Part shown: positions 28,172-36,402 of the stretch, piece by piece | Layout: each line of letters opens with the position of its first letter | Numbering within the stretch: the stretch's first letter is position 1 | Source of the DNA: Gammaproteobacteria bacterium | Lineage (GTDB): Bacteria; Pseudomonadota; Gammaproteobacteria; Thiohalobacterales; Thiohalobacteraceae | Reading direction: 5' to 3' | Assembly (NCBI GenBank): GCA_019911805.1 | Contig: JAIOJV010000077.1 | Span: 233,605 to 297,604, forward strand | DNA: 64,000 nt | Program-made: the position numbers and the translations under genes | The notes under the pieces: model-generated | What the model saw: only the letters and a program-made list of their open reading frames with translations | Databases searched by the model: none | What the model was told of the DNA's origin: nothing

Positions 28172-28502
28172 GGTTGTTCTCCTTGATCAAGGGGTCAGAG
28201 TACTTGAAGACAATAGCACCTATCGTATGGGTGAACACAACAAAATGGAACCCATTGTCTGGGCATCCAACGAGGACTCGCAAACCCGACACTCAGTTCC
28301 CCCGGCGCGGTCAGGACCTCGAAGTTGATACGCCGCTGGATGTTGCAACAGAGGCTGTAATCCGGACCGGACACATGATAAGAGAACTCAAAGTCGAAGC
28401 CTCTTCACCGGATACCGGGAAGTAGCCACACTTCAGGCCAATGCCGATCGCTGTGAACCGGGCGCCAAGCATGGTCTGCACAGCCAGCGCCATGGTTAAT
28501 CA
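28172..28502. other. 331-bp region without an intact gene; possible repeat and coding remnant
   Basis: Near 28190-28212 the sequence AAGGGGTCAGAGTA resembles the head of REP elements associated with RAYT transposases, and 28224-28256 holds a weak ATGGGT/ACCCAT palindrome. On the minus strand, 28260-28415 reads as a stop-free frame with coding-like residues (FDFEFSYHVSGPDYSL) but has no start or recognisable family. It may be a gene remnant linked to the rearrangement that truncated the adjacent GST. Confidence 0.35.
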
Positions 28503-28930
28503 TCAATCCAGCCCCTCATCTTTCAGTACCTTCTTCACTGCCGCATCGGAGTCCATACGGTCAAAGAAGCGTTCCAGGTTGTCGAGCCCGGAAATATCAA
28601 TTCCCTGTGCCTTTGCCCAGCGTACCATCACGTAGAGATACGGATCGGCGATCGAGCGCGTGCCGGTGATCCAGTCGCGGCCGTCAAGTTGTTTGTCGTT
28701 GCGCTCGAAGAGCGAGCGCAACGCCTGCTTTGCATTCGTCCTGGTCTTCTCGATCGTCGCCTCATCGCCGAGATAGCTGGTTGAACCGAACAGCGGCTTG
28801 AATAGTGGATGCATATCGGAATTGACAAACCCCAGCCAGCGGTTCACCTCGGCGCGGCCCTTCGACGTACCGTCGCCGCCGAGCTTCGCCTCTGGATGCA
28901 TATCGGCGAGGTAATTCAGGACAGCCGGTC
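28503..28930 (-). pseudogene. 5'-truncated glutathione S-transferase
   Basis: The reading frame encodes the end of the thioredoxin-like domain (PAVLNYLADMHPEA) and the whole helical C-terminal domain of a GstA-type transferase (WITGTRSIADPYLYVMVRWA, a typical N-capping box region). The first roughly 60 residues, including the glutathione-binding half, are missing. Homology begins near 28928, exactly where the HDOD gene ends (stop at 28916-28918). A deletion or recombination has therefore joined the two. The in-frame ATG at 28946 lies within the HDOD gene and is not a credible start. Confidence 0.8.
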
Positions 28931-29935
28931 GTAACAGTCCCGGCAATACTGCGACAGGTGCAGCAGCGGCACAGGGATGTCCGGCCGCACCTCACTGGAG
29001 ACCCGTCCCTGACAGGACAGCGTATGCAACTTGGCGAGTTTGTCACTCAGGTAAAGGATGGTACCGAGTGTCGATAACTTCGTCAGATCGTGCAGCTCGA
29101 TCTGCGCTTCCAGTGCGTCGAGTACTGCCGGTGAAAAGGTCCATTGACGGGCGATCATGAGAGACAATAGGCGCGACGACCGCATCAATTGGTCGCGGAA
29201 GTGCTGCGAATGCGGTGCCTCGCGACCATCGAAAGTATGGTCCAGCATCTGCAAGGCGACCGTCAGCCCGACATTCTGCACAATCGCCATCAGGTAGGCA
29301 TTGAAACGGTCGGCCTTTTCCTTGCTGGCCATGCAATCGCAGGCGAGCGCTGTTTTTTCCGACTGTTCCCACAACAGCGGCCCGGACAGGCCGGTGAAGT
29401 GGCCGGCATTCAGGTTGATCAGCGGCTTGAATGCCGCGTGTACGACCAGCTGACGGATGCCGGTCCTGCCCAGCGTGAACACCGCCCTCTCCAGACTGGT
29501 GATCTCTTTCCCGGCGCGGTAGTAGGGGCTGTTGGACAAGCGGATGACTTCGCCGACCAGCACCGCGTCGCGGCCGAGCTCGATGGCAAGCTCTGTCGTC
29601 GATGACTCCTGGTCGCGCAGCGTGCTCATGATGCGCGGTATCACCGCGGGCAGTCGCGGCACCAGGCTGGAATGGTGAATATCGGAAGCCAGCAACCGGT
29701 CCAGTTCGCGCAAGGCGCGTGTTTCAAAGGTGTTGGGCTTGCAGTCAGGGGTGGACTGCACACCGAGCATGAGATCGTAGAACGCCGCATCGATGTCCGC
29801 GGGTGACATGCGGATGGTGACACCTTCGACATCCGCCGGCCGGTACTTACGCCCCCCCGGCGCCGGCCGCTTGCCGACCGCGGGCGGGGTCGACGGCGAT
29901 GTTGGAAACAGCAACTGTTTCAAGGCGGAAAACAC
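28916..29935 (-). CDS. HDOD domain protein
   Basis: About 339 residues if it starts at the GTG at 29935 (VFSALKQLLFP). The open frame extends to an ATG at 30073, but those extra residues look non-coding. Residues about 85-300 form an HDOD domain: LPRLPAVIPRIMSTL, ELAIELGRDAVLVGEVIRLSNSPYYR, and SLERAVFTLGRTGIRQLVV. HDOD proteins are HD-related, usually non-catalytic, and act in signalling such as c-di-GMP or chemotaxis pathways. No other output domain is present. The gene lies 131 bp downstream of the L,D-transpeptidase on the same strand. Confidence 0.85.
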   Translation of the reverse strand: MFSALKQLLFPTSPSTPPAVGKRPAPGGRKYRPADVEGVTIRMSPADIDAAFYDLMLGVQSTPDCKPNTFETRALRELDRLLASDIHHSSLVPRLPAVIPRIMSTLRDQESSTTELAIELGRDAVLVGEVIRLSNSPYYRAGKEITSLERAVFTLGRTGIRQLVVHAAFKPLINLNAGHFTGLSGPLLWEQSEKTALACDCMASKEKADRFNAYLMAIVQNVGLTVALQMLDHTFDGREAPHSQHFRDQLMRSSRLLSLMIARQWTFSPAVLDALEAQIELHDLTKLSTLGTILYLSDKLAKLHTLSCQGRVSSEVRPDIPVPLLHLSQYCRDCYDRLS

Positions 29936-30066
29936 GGTCGGCGCCTCCTTGGCGACCTCGTGGTATGGCGTTTGCCGGGCTCCCCGGCTAGCCCTGTTTC
30001 GGCAGGTTCTGCCAATGGTTGACCGGGATTCGCCTGCCGCGCGTCCGGTGCCGGTGATCCACCCTG

Positions 30067-31686
30067 CTACCACGCCAGCGGTCGGTCGAGCGCCATCAGC
30101 AGGGCGGCGTCGCGCTGGTAGATATCGGGACGGAAGACCAGCCCGCCATCCGCACCCGGGTGTACCGTCCAGTAGTGCAGGATCACCGGTACGGGATGCG
30201 TAAGGTGGATGTCGCGGGTCTCCCCTGCGGAGAGCAGCGCGGCCACATCGGCCGGGGTACCGGTATCGTCGAAGAGGTGCTGGGCGAGTTCCAGCACGCC
30301 TTGCACACGGATACAGCCGGAACTGAAGGCACGCTGCTCGCGGCCGAACAGCGCCTGGGCGGGCGTGTCGTGCAGATACACCAGGTGGTTGTTGGGGAAG
30401 CGGAGCACTACCAGCCCGAGGGCGTTGTTTGGTCCCGGGCCTTGGCGCAGGATGACGTTACCAGGGTTCCGCCAATCGATCTGCGCCGGGTCCAGTTGCA
30501 GGCCCGAGGGGCTCAGCACACTCATATTTTGCCGGTTCAGGTAGCCCAGGTCACGGCGCACCCGCGGCAGTACGTCCTCGCGGCGGATGGTGGGTGGCAC
30601 TGTCCAGGTCGGATTGAGGGTCAGGTGGGTGATGGCCGAACGCAGCGACGGGGTGCGGCGATAGGGCAGCCCCACCACGATGCGTGAGCGCCAGGTCTCC
30701 CCAGTGGGGCGGAAGTAGCTGATCCGGTAACCGGCGATATCCACCAGTACGAAGGCTCCCGGCAGGCCATGGAGCAACCAGCGGGCGCGCTCCAGGTTGA
30801 CCCGGATCTGTGCGATGCGCTCGGCCACCGGGACATTCAAGGCCGCTCGGGTCTGCCGACCGACGATGCCGTCCACCTCCAGCAGGTGGTGCTGTTGGAA
30901 ACGCCGGACGGCATCCACCAGGAGGTCATCGTAGCGGCGTGGCTCCAGGGATTCCGATGCGGCCCCGCGAACAGCGAACCGGTCCGGTGCCACCACCTCC
31001 CGCTCGCCGATGATCGTCAGTCGCTGGCGCAGCAGCGTCACATCGTCATGGATGTCCCCGGGCCGCAACGATTGCTGCCGGGCCGGTAACTTCGGCCAGC
31101 CACCTTGCCGTTCGATACGGCGGTAGCGGGCCAGACCGGCCCGCAGGCGCTCGTAGGGCGCCGCGGGAGGTCGGGCCAGGATGAAGGCCTGCTCGAAGCG
31201 CTGGGCATCCACCGCCTGCGATATTGCCGCGAGATCCAGAGGTGGCGCATCGATGGGTACCTCCCAGTCCGGATCGATGTGGTGAGGATCCACCTTGCCG
31301 CGCTGAAGGTGCTGCAGGGCGGTCAGCAGGACACGGCTGACCTGCAGGTCGAAGCGCGCCTGGTCATCGGGTGTGCGCCCCGCGGAACGCACGTGACGGT
31401 GTCTCGCCACCAAGGTATCTGGCTGGTAGTCCAGTGAATTCAGGCCATCGGCTTCCAGGCCGTTCAGGGCCGCGGCAAAGCCGGCGACGGTCTCGGCCTC
31501 TTGCCAGGCGGGCCGCCCCTGTCGGGCGGCGTAGAAATCCTGCAGGGTACGCACCTCTCCGGGGAGCCGCTCGGCCAGGGCGTCGGCCACCGCGGGCCCT
31601 CCCTTCGCGGTGGCGACCCAGGCGATCAGCGCGAGCAGCATCACCCCCGTGAGTACCCGTATCTTCAGGTCTCTCCTTACGGGCAT
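30067..31686 (-). CDS. YcbB/LdtD-type L,D-transpeptidase
   Basis: A 539-residue protein starting at the ATG at 31686, which has a perfect AAGGAGG site. A single N-terminal hydrophobic segment (about 8-28) anchors or exports it. An N-terminal scaffold region is followed by a peptidoglycan-binding motif (about 200-280; RRFQQHHLLEVDGIVGRQTRAAL) and a YkuD catalytic domain with VYLHDTPAQALFGREQRAFSSGCIRVQ split over the active site; the nucleophile is the Cys of SSGCIRV. The enzyme makes 3-3 cross-links in peptidoglycan and can give beta-lactam tolerance. It is divergent from a second, unrelated-subfamily L,D-transpeptidase at 31859. Confidence 0.93.
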   Translation of the reverse strand: MPVRRDLKIRVLTGVMLLALIAWVATAKGGPAVADALAERLPGEVRTLQDFYAARQGRPAWQEAETVAGFAAALNGLEADGLNSLDYQPDTLVARHRHVRSAGRTPDDQARFDLQVSRVLLTALQHLQRGKVDPHHIDPDWEVPIDAPPLDLAAISQAVDAQRFEQAFILARPPAAPYERLRAGLARYRRIERQGGWPKLPARQQSLRPGDIHDDVTLLRQRLTIIGEREVVAPDRFAVRGAASESLEPRRYDDLLVDAVRRFQQHHLLEVDGIVGRQTRAALNVPVAERIAQIRVNLERARWLLHGLPGAFVLVDIAGYRISYFRPTGETWRSRIVVGLPYRRTPSLRSAITHLTLNPTWTVPPTIRREDVLPRVRRDLGYLNRQNMSVLSPSGLQLDPAQIDWRNPGNVILRQGPGPNNALGLVVLRFPNNHLVYLHDTPAQALFGREQRAFSSGCIRVQGVLELAQHLFDDTGTPADVAALLSAGETRDIHLTHPVPVILHYWTVHPGADGGLVFRPDIYQRDAALLMALDRPLAW

Positions 31687-31858
31687 GAGACCTCCTTGCT
31701 GCGGCGATGAGGTCTGGTCATTGTATCTCTCAGGGTTATACTGGCAGCCCAAACGGGGCCGCGGAGAAGCCGGCGCCCTTACCTTATCAGCCTGATCGCC
31801 CCGCCGAGCGGAAACGGCCGGGAGCAGGGCACAGCATGCCACAAGGCAGGTTTTCCGA

Positions 31859-32590
31859 ATGCCGACCCACTGCCTGAATCGCTGGCTTCCCGGCACGGCC
31901 CTCTGCAGCCTGCTGCTGGGTACCCTGTCTGTCCTGGCGAGCGATGCCGTTCCGATTCCGGCCTACAACGCCGATACACGACATTCGCGGACCCTGGACC
32001 AGACGCTGACCCGACTGGCGCCTGACGCCGACCCTCAGGTCCTGCGTCTGGCGGCCCGGGCCATCACTTGCGCCGCGCCGGATGCCGAGCGCCTGGCGGT
32101 GATCGATTTTTCGCGGCCCTCCACTGAGCCGCGCCTCTGGGTCTTCGACCTGCAGCACCGGCAACTGCTGTTCAAGGAGTTGGTCTCCCATGGCCGGGGA
32201 TCCGGCAATGCCGTCGCCAGGTCCTTCTCCAACGTACCGGAGAGCCATCAGTCCAGCATCGGCCTGTTCCGCACACTGAACAGCTACCAGGGCAGAAACG
32301 GCTACTCGTTGCGCCTGGAGGGGCTCGAACCCGGGGTGAACGATCTGGCGTACCGGCGCGCCATCGTCATCCATGGTGCCGACTATGTCAGCGAAGCCTT
32401 CATCGCCCAGACCGGTCGCCTCGGCCGCAGCCACGGCTGCCCTGCGGTCCGTCAGGAGGTCGCCGCATCGCTGATCGATAGCATCAAGGAGAATCAGTAC
32501 CTCTTCACCTACTATCCCGATCCGGAGTGGCTGGCGAACTCGGATTTCTTCCGCTGCGAACGGGATGCGGCGCAGTTGGCCCGGAACTGA
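31859..32590 (+). CDS. Murein L,D-transpeptidase catalytic domain protein (YkuD_2 type)
   Basis: A 243-residue protein with a signal peptide ending near VLA-SDA. The catalytic region (about 80-225) has LVSHGRGSGNAVARSFSN, AIVIHGADYV and GRLGRSHGCPAV. The HG...SHGC pattern provides the His and Cys of an L,D-transpeptidase-like site, and the SHGCPAV form is diagnostic of the YkuD_2 subfamily. The predicted role is peptidoglycan remodelling. The 172-bp gap to the divergent YcbB-type gene presumably contains both promoters, so the two may be coregulated. Confidence 0.92.
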   Translation: MPTHCLNRWLPGTALCSLLLGTLSVLASDAVPIPAYNADTRHSRTLDQTLTRLAPDADPQVLRLAARAITCAAPDAERLAVIDFSRPSTEPRLWVFDLQHRQLLFKELVSHGRGSGNAVARSFSNVPESHQSSIGLFRTLNSYQGRNGYSLRLEGLEPGVNDLAYRRAIVIHGADYVSEAFIAQTGRLGRSHGCPAVRQEVAASLIDSIKENQYLFTYYPDPEWLANSDFFRCERDAAQLARN

Positions 32591-32715
32591 GCCGTCCCCG
32601 AACTCGTGTAGCGCGTCATCTATAGCATGCGGAGCGCTGGCTTTCGGTCGTTCTCGAAAAACCCCAGTGATTGAGAGTTGCCTGTATCTGGGTTGTGGGC
32701 TGGACAAAACTTCTA

Positions 32716-32895
32716 CCACGAAGGACACGAAGGACACGAAGTAAAACCCGGCCAATACAAAACCAAAAGTACTCACCTGTTCAGCAGAGAATGACCGCCC
32801 CGCGCGTCCGGGGGAACCGATGTTTCTTCCACCAACATGGACTTGGCTTTTACTTTGTGTCCTTCGTGTCCTTCGTGTCCTTCGTGTCCTTCGTG
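32716..32895. repeat. CACGAAGGA inverted-repeat element
   Basis: The left arm (32716-32746) contains CACGAAGGA units ending in CACGAAGTAAAA. The right arm (32848-32895) is its reverse complement with two more units. The arms enclose about 100 bp without a gene. The repeat unit is nine bases long, too short and too regular for CRISPR, and unit number differs between the arms. It is a dispersed palindromic repeat of the same general style as the CCACGGAA elements elsewhere in the window. Confidence 0.75.
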
Positions 32896-32906
32896 ATTAT
32901 TGCTGT

Positions 32907-33040
32907 TTACGTCAGCACATGACACTGCGTAGCCTGGATGGAGCGCAGCGTAATTCGGGAAAATGACGGTTTTTACCCCGGATTCCGGCCTGGTGGTCTG
33001 CATCCGGGCTTGGGTGATCCGTCAGGCGCATAATACGTTC
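32907..33040. repeat. Dispersed intergenic repeat, copy A (GCGTAGCC...GGGAAAA type)
   Basis: This copy shares with 36259-36398 the ordered blocks CACATGA, CTGCGTAGCC, GCGCAGCGTA, CGGGAAAA, CCCGGAT, CCGGCC, GGTCTGCATCCGGGC, TCCGTCAGGC and AACG. It is internally palindromic (CCCGGAT against ATCCGGG). It abuts the stop codon of the minus-strand gene ending at 33039. Confidence 0.8.
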
Positions 33041-33815
33041 AATAATCTGGTAGCTGTGCCGCGGCGATCTCCCGCAATTTCGGTACCGCCAGCCCGGCCA
33101 GATCCGCTTCCTCCAAGGCTCTGCGCAAACGGGCCGGTGCGCTGCGACCCATACAGGCGTGCTGCGGGTCACCATCGAAGGCCTCCAGCATGCCGGCGAT
33201 CAGTGCGGCACTGTCGAACTGCTTGCCGGTGAGCTGTTCCTGAATATCGATGACGTCCCGGGCCACCGTGCGCGCCAGAGTCTCGTGGTCACGCCAGAGT
33301 TCCGCCACCGTCCCGCCAACGACCAATCCCGCAATATTAGTGGTAAGGATGTAGACATTCTTGCGCACCAGTTCGAACAGCAGTTCGTCTGCGCTGGCCA
33401 CAATGCGTGTCGGTATGTCGAGCCCTTCCAGGGCGTCACTCAACAAGGTGGCCTGGGTGCCAAAGACCGGTGAGGGGATCACGACCGTTACATCCTGACC
33501 TTTCTTCTTCTCGAACCACACTGAAATGACGGTGGGCTGTGGCAGTCCGGCCGCCTCCCAATCGCGCGGCAGGAGTTCATTCTGCAGCAGTGCCAGGCGA
33601 TCCTGCCAGGCCTTGGGAATGGTGCTCAGGCTCGCCTGGAGATCCTTTTCGGCGACGGCCAGCAATGCCATCAGGGGTGTCGGCAGCGCATCCGCCACCG
33701 CGGCAATGTCCATGTCGCGGGTGACGGGATGCACCGGATGGCCCAGACGCAGCAGTCCGCGGGCAAACACCGCCCCGAGTTCACCGATACCGATTACGAT
33801 GACAGCTTGTTTCAT
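33039..33815 (-). CDS. Ketopantoate-reductase-like NAD(P)-binding protein
   Basis: A 258-residue protein. The N-terminus VIVIGIGELGAVFARGLLRLGHPV is a Rossmann nucleotide-binding motif (GxGxxG variant), and the C-terminal half (about 150-250) is helical, as in 6-phosphogluconate-dehydrogenase-like folds. The overall layout resembles ketopantoate reductase (PanE), but it is shorter than typical PanE and the catalytic Lys/Glu region is not clearly recognisable, so the substrate is uncertain. It is flanked by repeats and has no obvious operon partner. Confidence 0.65.
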   Translation of the reverse strand: MKQAVIVIGIGELGAVFARGLLRLGHPVHPVTRDMDIAAVADALPTPLMALLAVAEKDLQASLSTIPKAWQDRLALLQNELLPRDWEAAGLPQPTVISVWFEKKKGQDVTVVIPSPVFGTQATLLSDALEGLDIPTRIVASADELLFELVRKNVYILTTNIAGLVVGGTVAELWRDHETLARTVARDVIDIQEQLTGKQFDSAALIAGMLEAFDGDPQHACMGRSAPARLRRALEEADLAGLAVPKLREIAAAQLPDY

Positions 33816-34118
33816 GTGGGTTGCATCTGCTGGTGTAGGAGGCGGGCCAGTTTAAACGAGCACCGTACGCGATGCGAATACCGGGAGGAATGATGCGATT
33901 CCACGGTACGAACGGCCACCGCGCCGGGTCTCGGGCTGTGAGCGATCGCTGGACTTGATCAAAAAGGGTGTCTATTCTCCTTGTATTCAGGGGCGTTGAA
34001 CTTGAATGCCACTTACCCGCGATAGGCGTCCACTCCTTGGGTGGCAAGGGCTGTACCGACGTGCGCCATCTGCGGCTTCTGGTGTAGCCGCGTCGACGTT
34101 TCCCAGACGAGGTGAATC
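33816..34118. other. Divergent promoter region, ketopantoate-reductase-like gene and HPF fusion
   Basis: A 303-bp region with no gene. A TTGATCAA palindrome occurs near 33954-33961. It contains the FNR half-site sequence but lacks the four-base spacer of a full FNR/ANR box, so no operator is claimed. A GAGGTG ribosome site precedes the gene at 34119. Confidence 0.4.
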
Positions 34119-34712
34119 ATGCAGGTACCTTTAGAACTTACTTTCAGAGACGTGGAACGTTCTGACCAGGTAGAAGCGGTCGTGCGTGAACGTGTCGATA
34201 AATTGGGTCGTTATTTTCCGCATATCATAGCGTGTCGTGTCGCGCTGGAAGTGCCTAACCGGACCCCGCAATACGATGTCCGTAACCATCGGGTGAGCAT
34301 CGAAGTCAGTGTTCCGGGCGAAGAGTTGGTCGTGTCGCGTGAGCCGAACGAGCACGCAAATTTCAGCGATATTTATGTGACGATTCGTGACGCATTCGAT
34401 GCGGCTGAACGGCAGTTGCGGGGCTATTCCGACCGTCTGCGAGAGACGCGAAAGCCACGTGAGGAAATGCCGTATGCCGTCATCAATAAGATGTTCCCGG
34501 ATGAGGGCTATGGCTTTTTAACGACGCCGGACGGGCGTGAAATCTATTTTCACCAGAATAGTGTATCTAAACCGGGCTTCTCCAAACTCAACGTGGGAGA
34601 TGCCGTTCGCTTTGTTGAAACACTTGGGGATGCCGGGCCGCAGGCAAGTCTGGTCGAGGGTTTGGGGCGTGATGGCACGCATATCTATCCGCCCGAGCCG
34701 GGGTCGCCCTGA
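34119..34712 (+). CDS. HPF/RaiA-type ribosome-associated protein fused to a cold-shock domain
   Basis: A 197-residue protein. Residues about 1-110 resemble the HPF/RaiA S30AE fold (PLELTFRDVERSDQVEAVVRERVDKLGRYFP, then DAFDAAERQLRGYSDRLRE). Residues about 125-190 are a compact cold-shock-like OB fold (VINKMFPDEGYGFLTTPDGREIYFHQNSV, with the aromatic RNP1-like GYGFL and RNP2-like IYFH). HPF domains bind the 30S decoding region in stationary phase; the appended OB fold could contact RNA. It has no long-HPF dimerisation tail. The combination recurs in proteobacteria but is little studied. It appears monocistronic. Confidence 0.87.
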   Translation: MQVPLELTFRDVERSDQVEAVVRERVDKLGRYFPHIIACRVALEVPNRTPQYDVRNHRVSIEVSVPGEELVVSREPNEHANFSDIYVTIRDAFDAAERQLRGYSDRLRETRKPREEMPYAVINKMFPDEGYGFLTTPDGREIYFHQNSVSKPGFSKLNVGDAVRFVETLGDAGPQASLVEGLGRDGTHIYPPEPGSP

Positions 34713-35354
34713 AGCAGTTCAGTGATGCAGACGTCTGTACAGGTATTCCCCGGGCTGGGACGCCGGGCGGGGTCTTTTGCCTCGCTCTAGCGATGTGTGG
34801 TCAGCGAGCCTTGCGATAGGCTATAGACAAACTGCGTGGACCCCTGCCAGGGGCGCGCGCAAAGCATGGGCACGGGAAAGGCGCTAAGTGCACCGTCCCG
34901 ACGAGGGGCGGTCGAAGTGTAAGCAAAAACTTACGCGACAATGCCCATGCGACCGCATGACATAATGGGTTGAATCGCTATAATTCGCCCCTGACAACAA
35001 TAGAAATAAACTCATGAAATAACGTATTTCCTGTATTTCAGCGTGAGACCCAATAATGGCTATCCGCACGGCCAAGTACTGAAACCGGGGTCGAAGCGCG
35101 ATTATTCCAACCTGGACTCTACGTGCCCCACAGGCGGTGCCGTTGTGCCGTGCCGGGCTGCTGCGTGACTGTTGGGAAGTGGTTTGTCGCGTCTCATGGG
35201 CGCATGCACCAGACGTTGGGAATGCGTGCAGGCAAGCGGGGGTGGTTCGGCATCGGTTGATGCAGTGCCTAGCTCAAGATCGCAGACCAGGTGTTCGCAC
35301 AAGATGCCGCCCCTGCGAGAACCAGAATTCAAACGAATAAGAGGATTGTTCTAA
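34713..35354. other. 642-bp intergenic region without a supported gene
   Basis: Open frames here are short and unconvincing. A TATAAT hexamer at 34979-34984 has no acceptable -35 at the right distance. The stretch 34979-35060 is AT-rich relative to its surroundings and could hold the promoter of the PEP-CTERM gene. GAGGA just before 35355 supports that gene's start. Confidence 0.5.
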
Positions 35355-36191
35355 ATGAATAGTATGGGTCGTCTGAGATTGGCCGGAATCTGCATGCTGG
35401 CGCCGCTGACGCTGGCCGGTGTCAGTTCCTCGGTGTCGGCAGCCGCGGTCGATCTTTCGCTCTGGTCTGCCGAGTCATATCCGGCCGTTAGTGGTTTCGG
35501 TGCAGGCATCTGGACCGTCAACGCGACCAATGACAGCGTCACTCAATCCGTGAATGGACAGCCGACCGTCTTCTATAGTGACTTTCCTGCGTTCGGTACT
35601 GCGGTCGAGGGAACGATTCGTGTCGCGAACAGCGGCGGTGACGATGACTACATCGGTTTTGTACTCGGTTTCCAACCGTACGATTCGACCAATCCGGCGG
35701 CGGACTACCTGTTGGTGGACTGGAAACGCGCCCCACAGTCATACAATTTCGGCACCCCGTCGGCCTCACCCGGCGGCAACGCACCTGCGGGGCTCGCGGT
35801 ATCCCGCGTGTTCGGTATCCCGGATGCCGATGAGTTCTGGCAGCATACCAATCTCTCTGGAACGCCGGAAACATCCGGCCTCCAGGAGCTCGCCCGCGGC
35901 GCAACCCTGGGCAGTACCCGTTGGGAGTTCAATCGCGACTACGTCTTCACCTTCGATTTCGGGCCTCACGACCTGCAGATCTATGTCGATGACGTGCTGC
36001 AGTTCGATCTCGCGGGTGACTTCAGCAACGGCAGGCTGGGTTTCTATAACTTCTCCCAGGCCCAGGTGATCTATTCCGCCTTCACGGTGGAAGAGGGTAG
36101 TTTCACCGTCGTACCGATACCTGCGGCGGCATGGCTGCTCGGCAGCGGTTTGATGGGTCTCCTGACAGTCGCCAGAAGAAAAACGCTTTGA
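35355..36191 (+). CDS. PEP-CTERM sorting-domain protein with a thrombospondin-C/lectin-like domain
   Basis: A 278-residue exported protein with a signal peptide ending near VSA-AAV. The middle (about 65-225) resembles a thrombospondin C-terminal/L-lectin-like jelly roll, with DDDYIGFVLGFQPYDS, DYLLVDWKRAPQ, a conserved middle tryptophan and DLQIYVDDVLQFDLAGDFSNGRLGFYNFSQ. The C-terminus is a PEP-CTERM signal of the VPIPAAAWLLGSGLMGLL type followed by ARRK. Such proteins are processed by exosortase and delivered to the cell surface or extracellular matrix, often with an exopolysaccharide system. No exosortase is encoded in this window. Confidence 0.88.
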   Translation: MNSMGRLRLAGICMLAPLTLAGVSSSVSAAAVDLSLWSAESYPAVSGFGAGIWTVNATNDSVTQSVNGQPTVFYSDFPAFGTAVEGTIRVANSGGDDDYIGFVLGFQPYDSTNPAADYLLVDWKRAPQSYNFGTPSASPGGNAPAGLAVSRVFGIPDADEFWQHTNLSGTPETSGLQELARGATLGSTRWEFNRDYVFTFDFGPHDLQIYVDDVLQFDLAGDFSNGRLGFYNFSQAQVIYSAFTVEEGSFTVVPIPAAAWLLGSGLMGLLTVARRKTL

Positions 36192-36258
36192 TTGCCGGCA
36201 CGATCTCCAGGTGCAACGCGACCAGGATGATGGCACTATCACCGAACTGCGATTGATG

Positions 36259-36398
36259 TTCACGTAATCACATGATGCTGCGTAGCCCGGAGGGGGCGCA
36301 GCGTACCCCGGGAAAACGGTGATCTTGTCCCGGATGCCGGCCTTACGGTCTGCATCCGGGCCACGGGTACTCCGTCAGGCACATGCAACGCTCGGTAA
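36259..36398. repeat. Dispersed intergenic repeat, copy B
   Basis: The partner of 32907-33040: the same ordered blocks from CACATGA and CTGCGTAGCC through GGTCTGCATCCGGGC to TCCGTCAGGC and GTAACA. It ends 5 bases before the ATG of the downstream gene, so it forms that gene's leader. The repeat explains the implausible N-terminal extension seen if the frame is opened upstream. Confidence 0.8.
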
Positions 36399-36402
36399 CA
36401 GC

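Noticed and set aside
32716..32895. CACGAAGGA repeats considered as a CRISPR array
   Set aside because: The unit is nine bases long without unique spacers, and the two arms are inverted.
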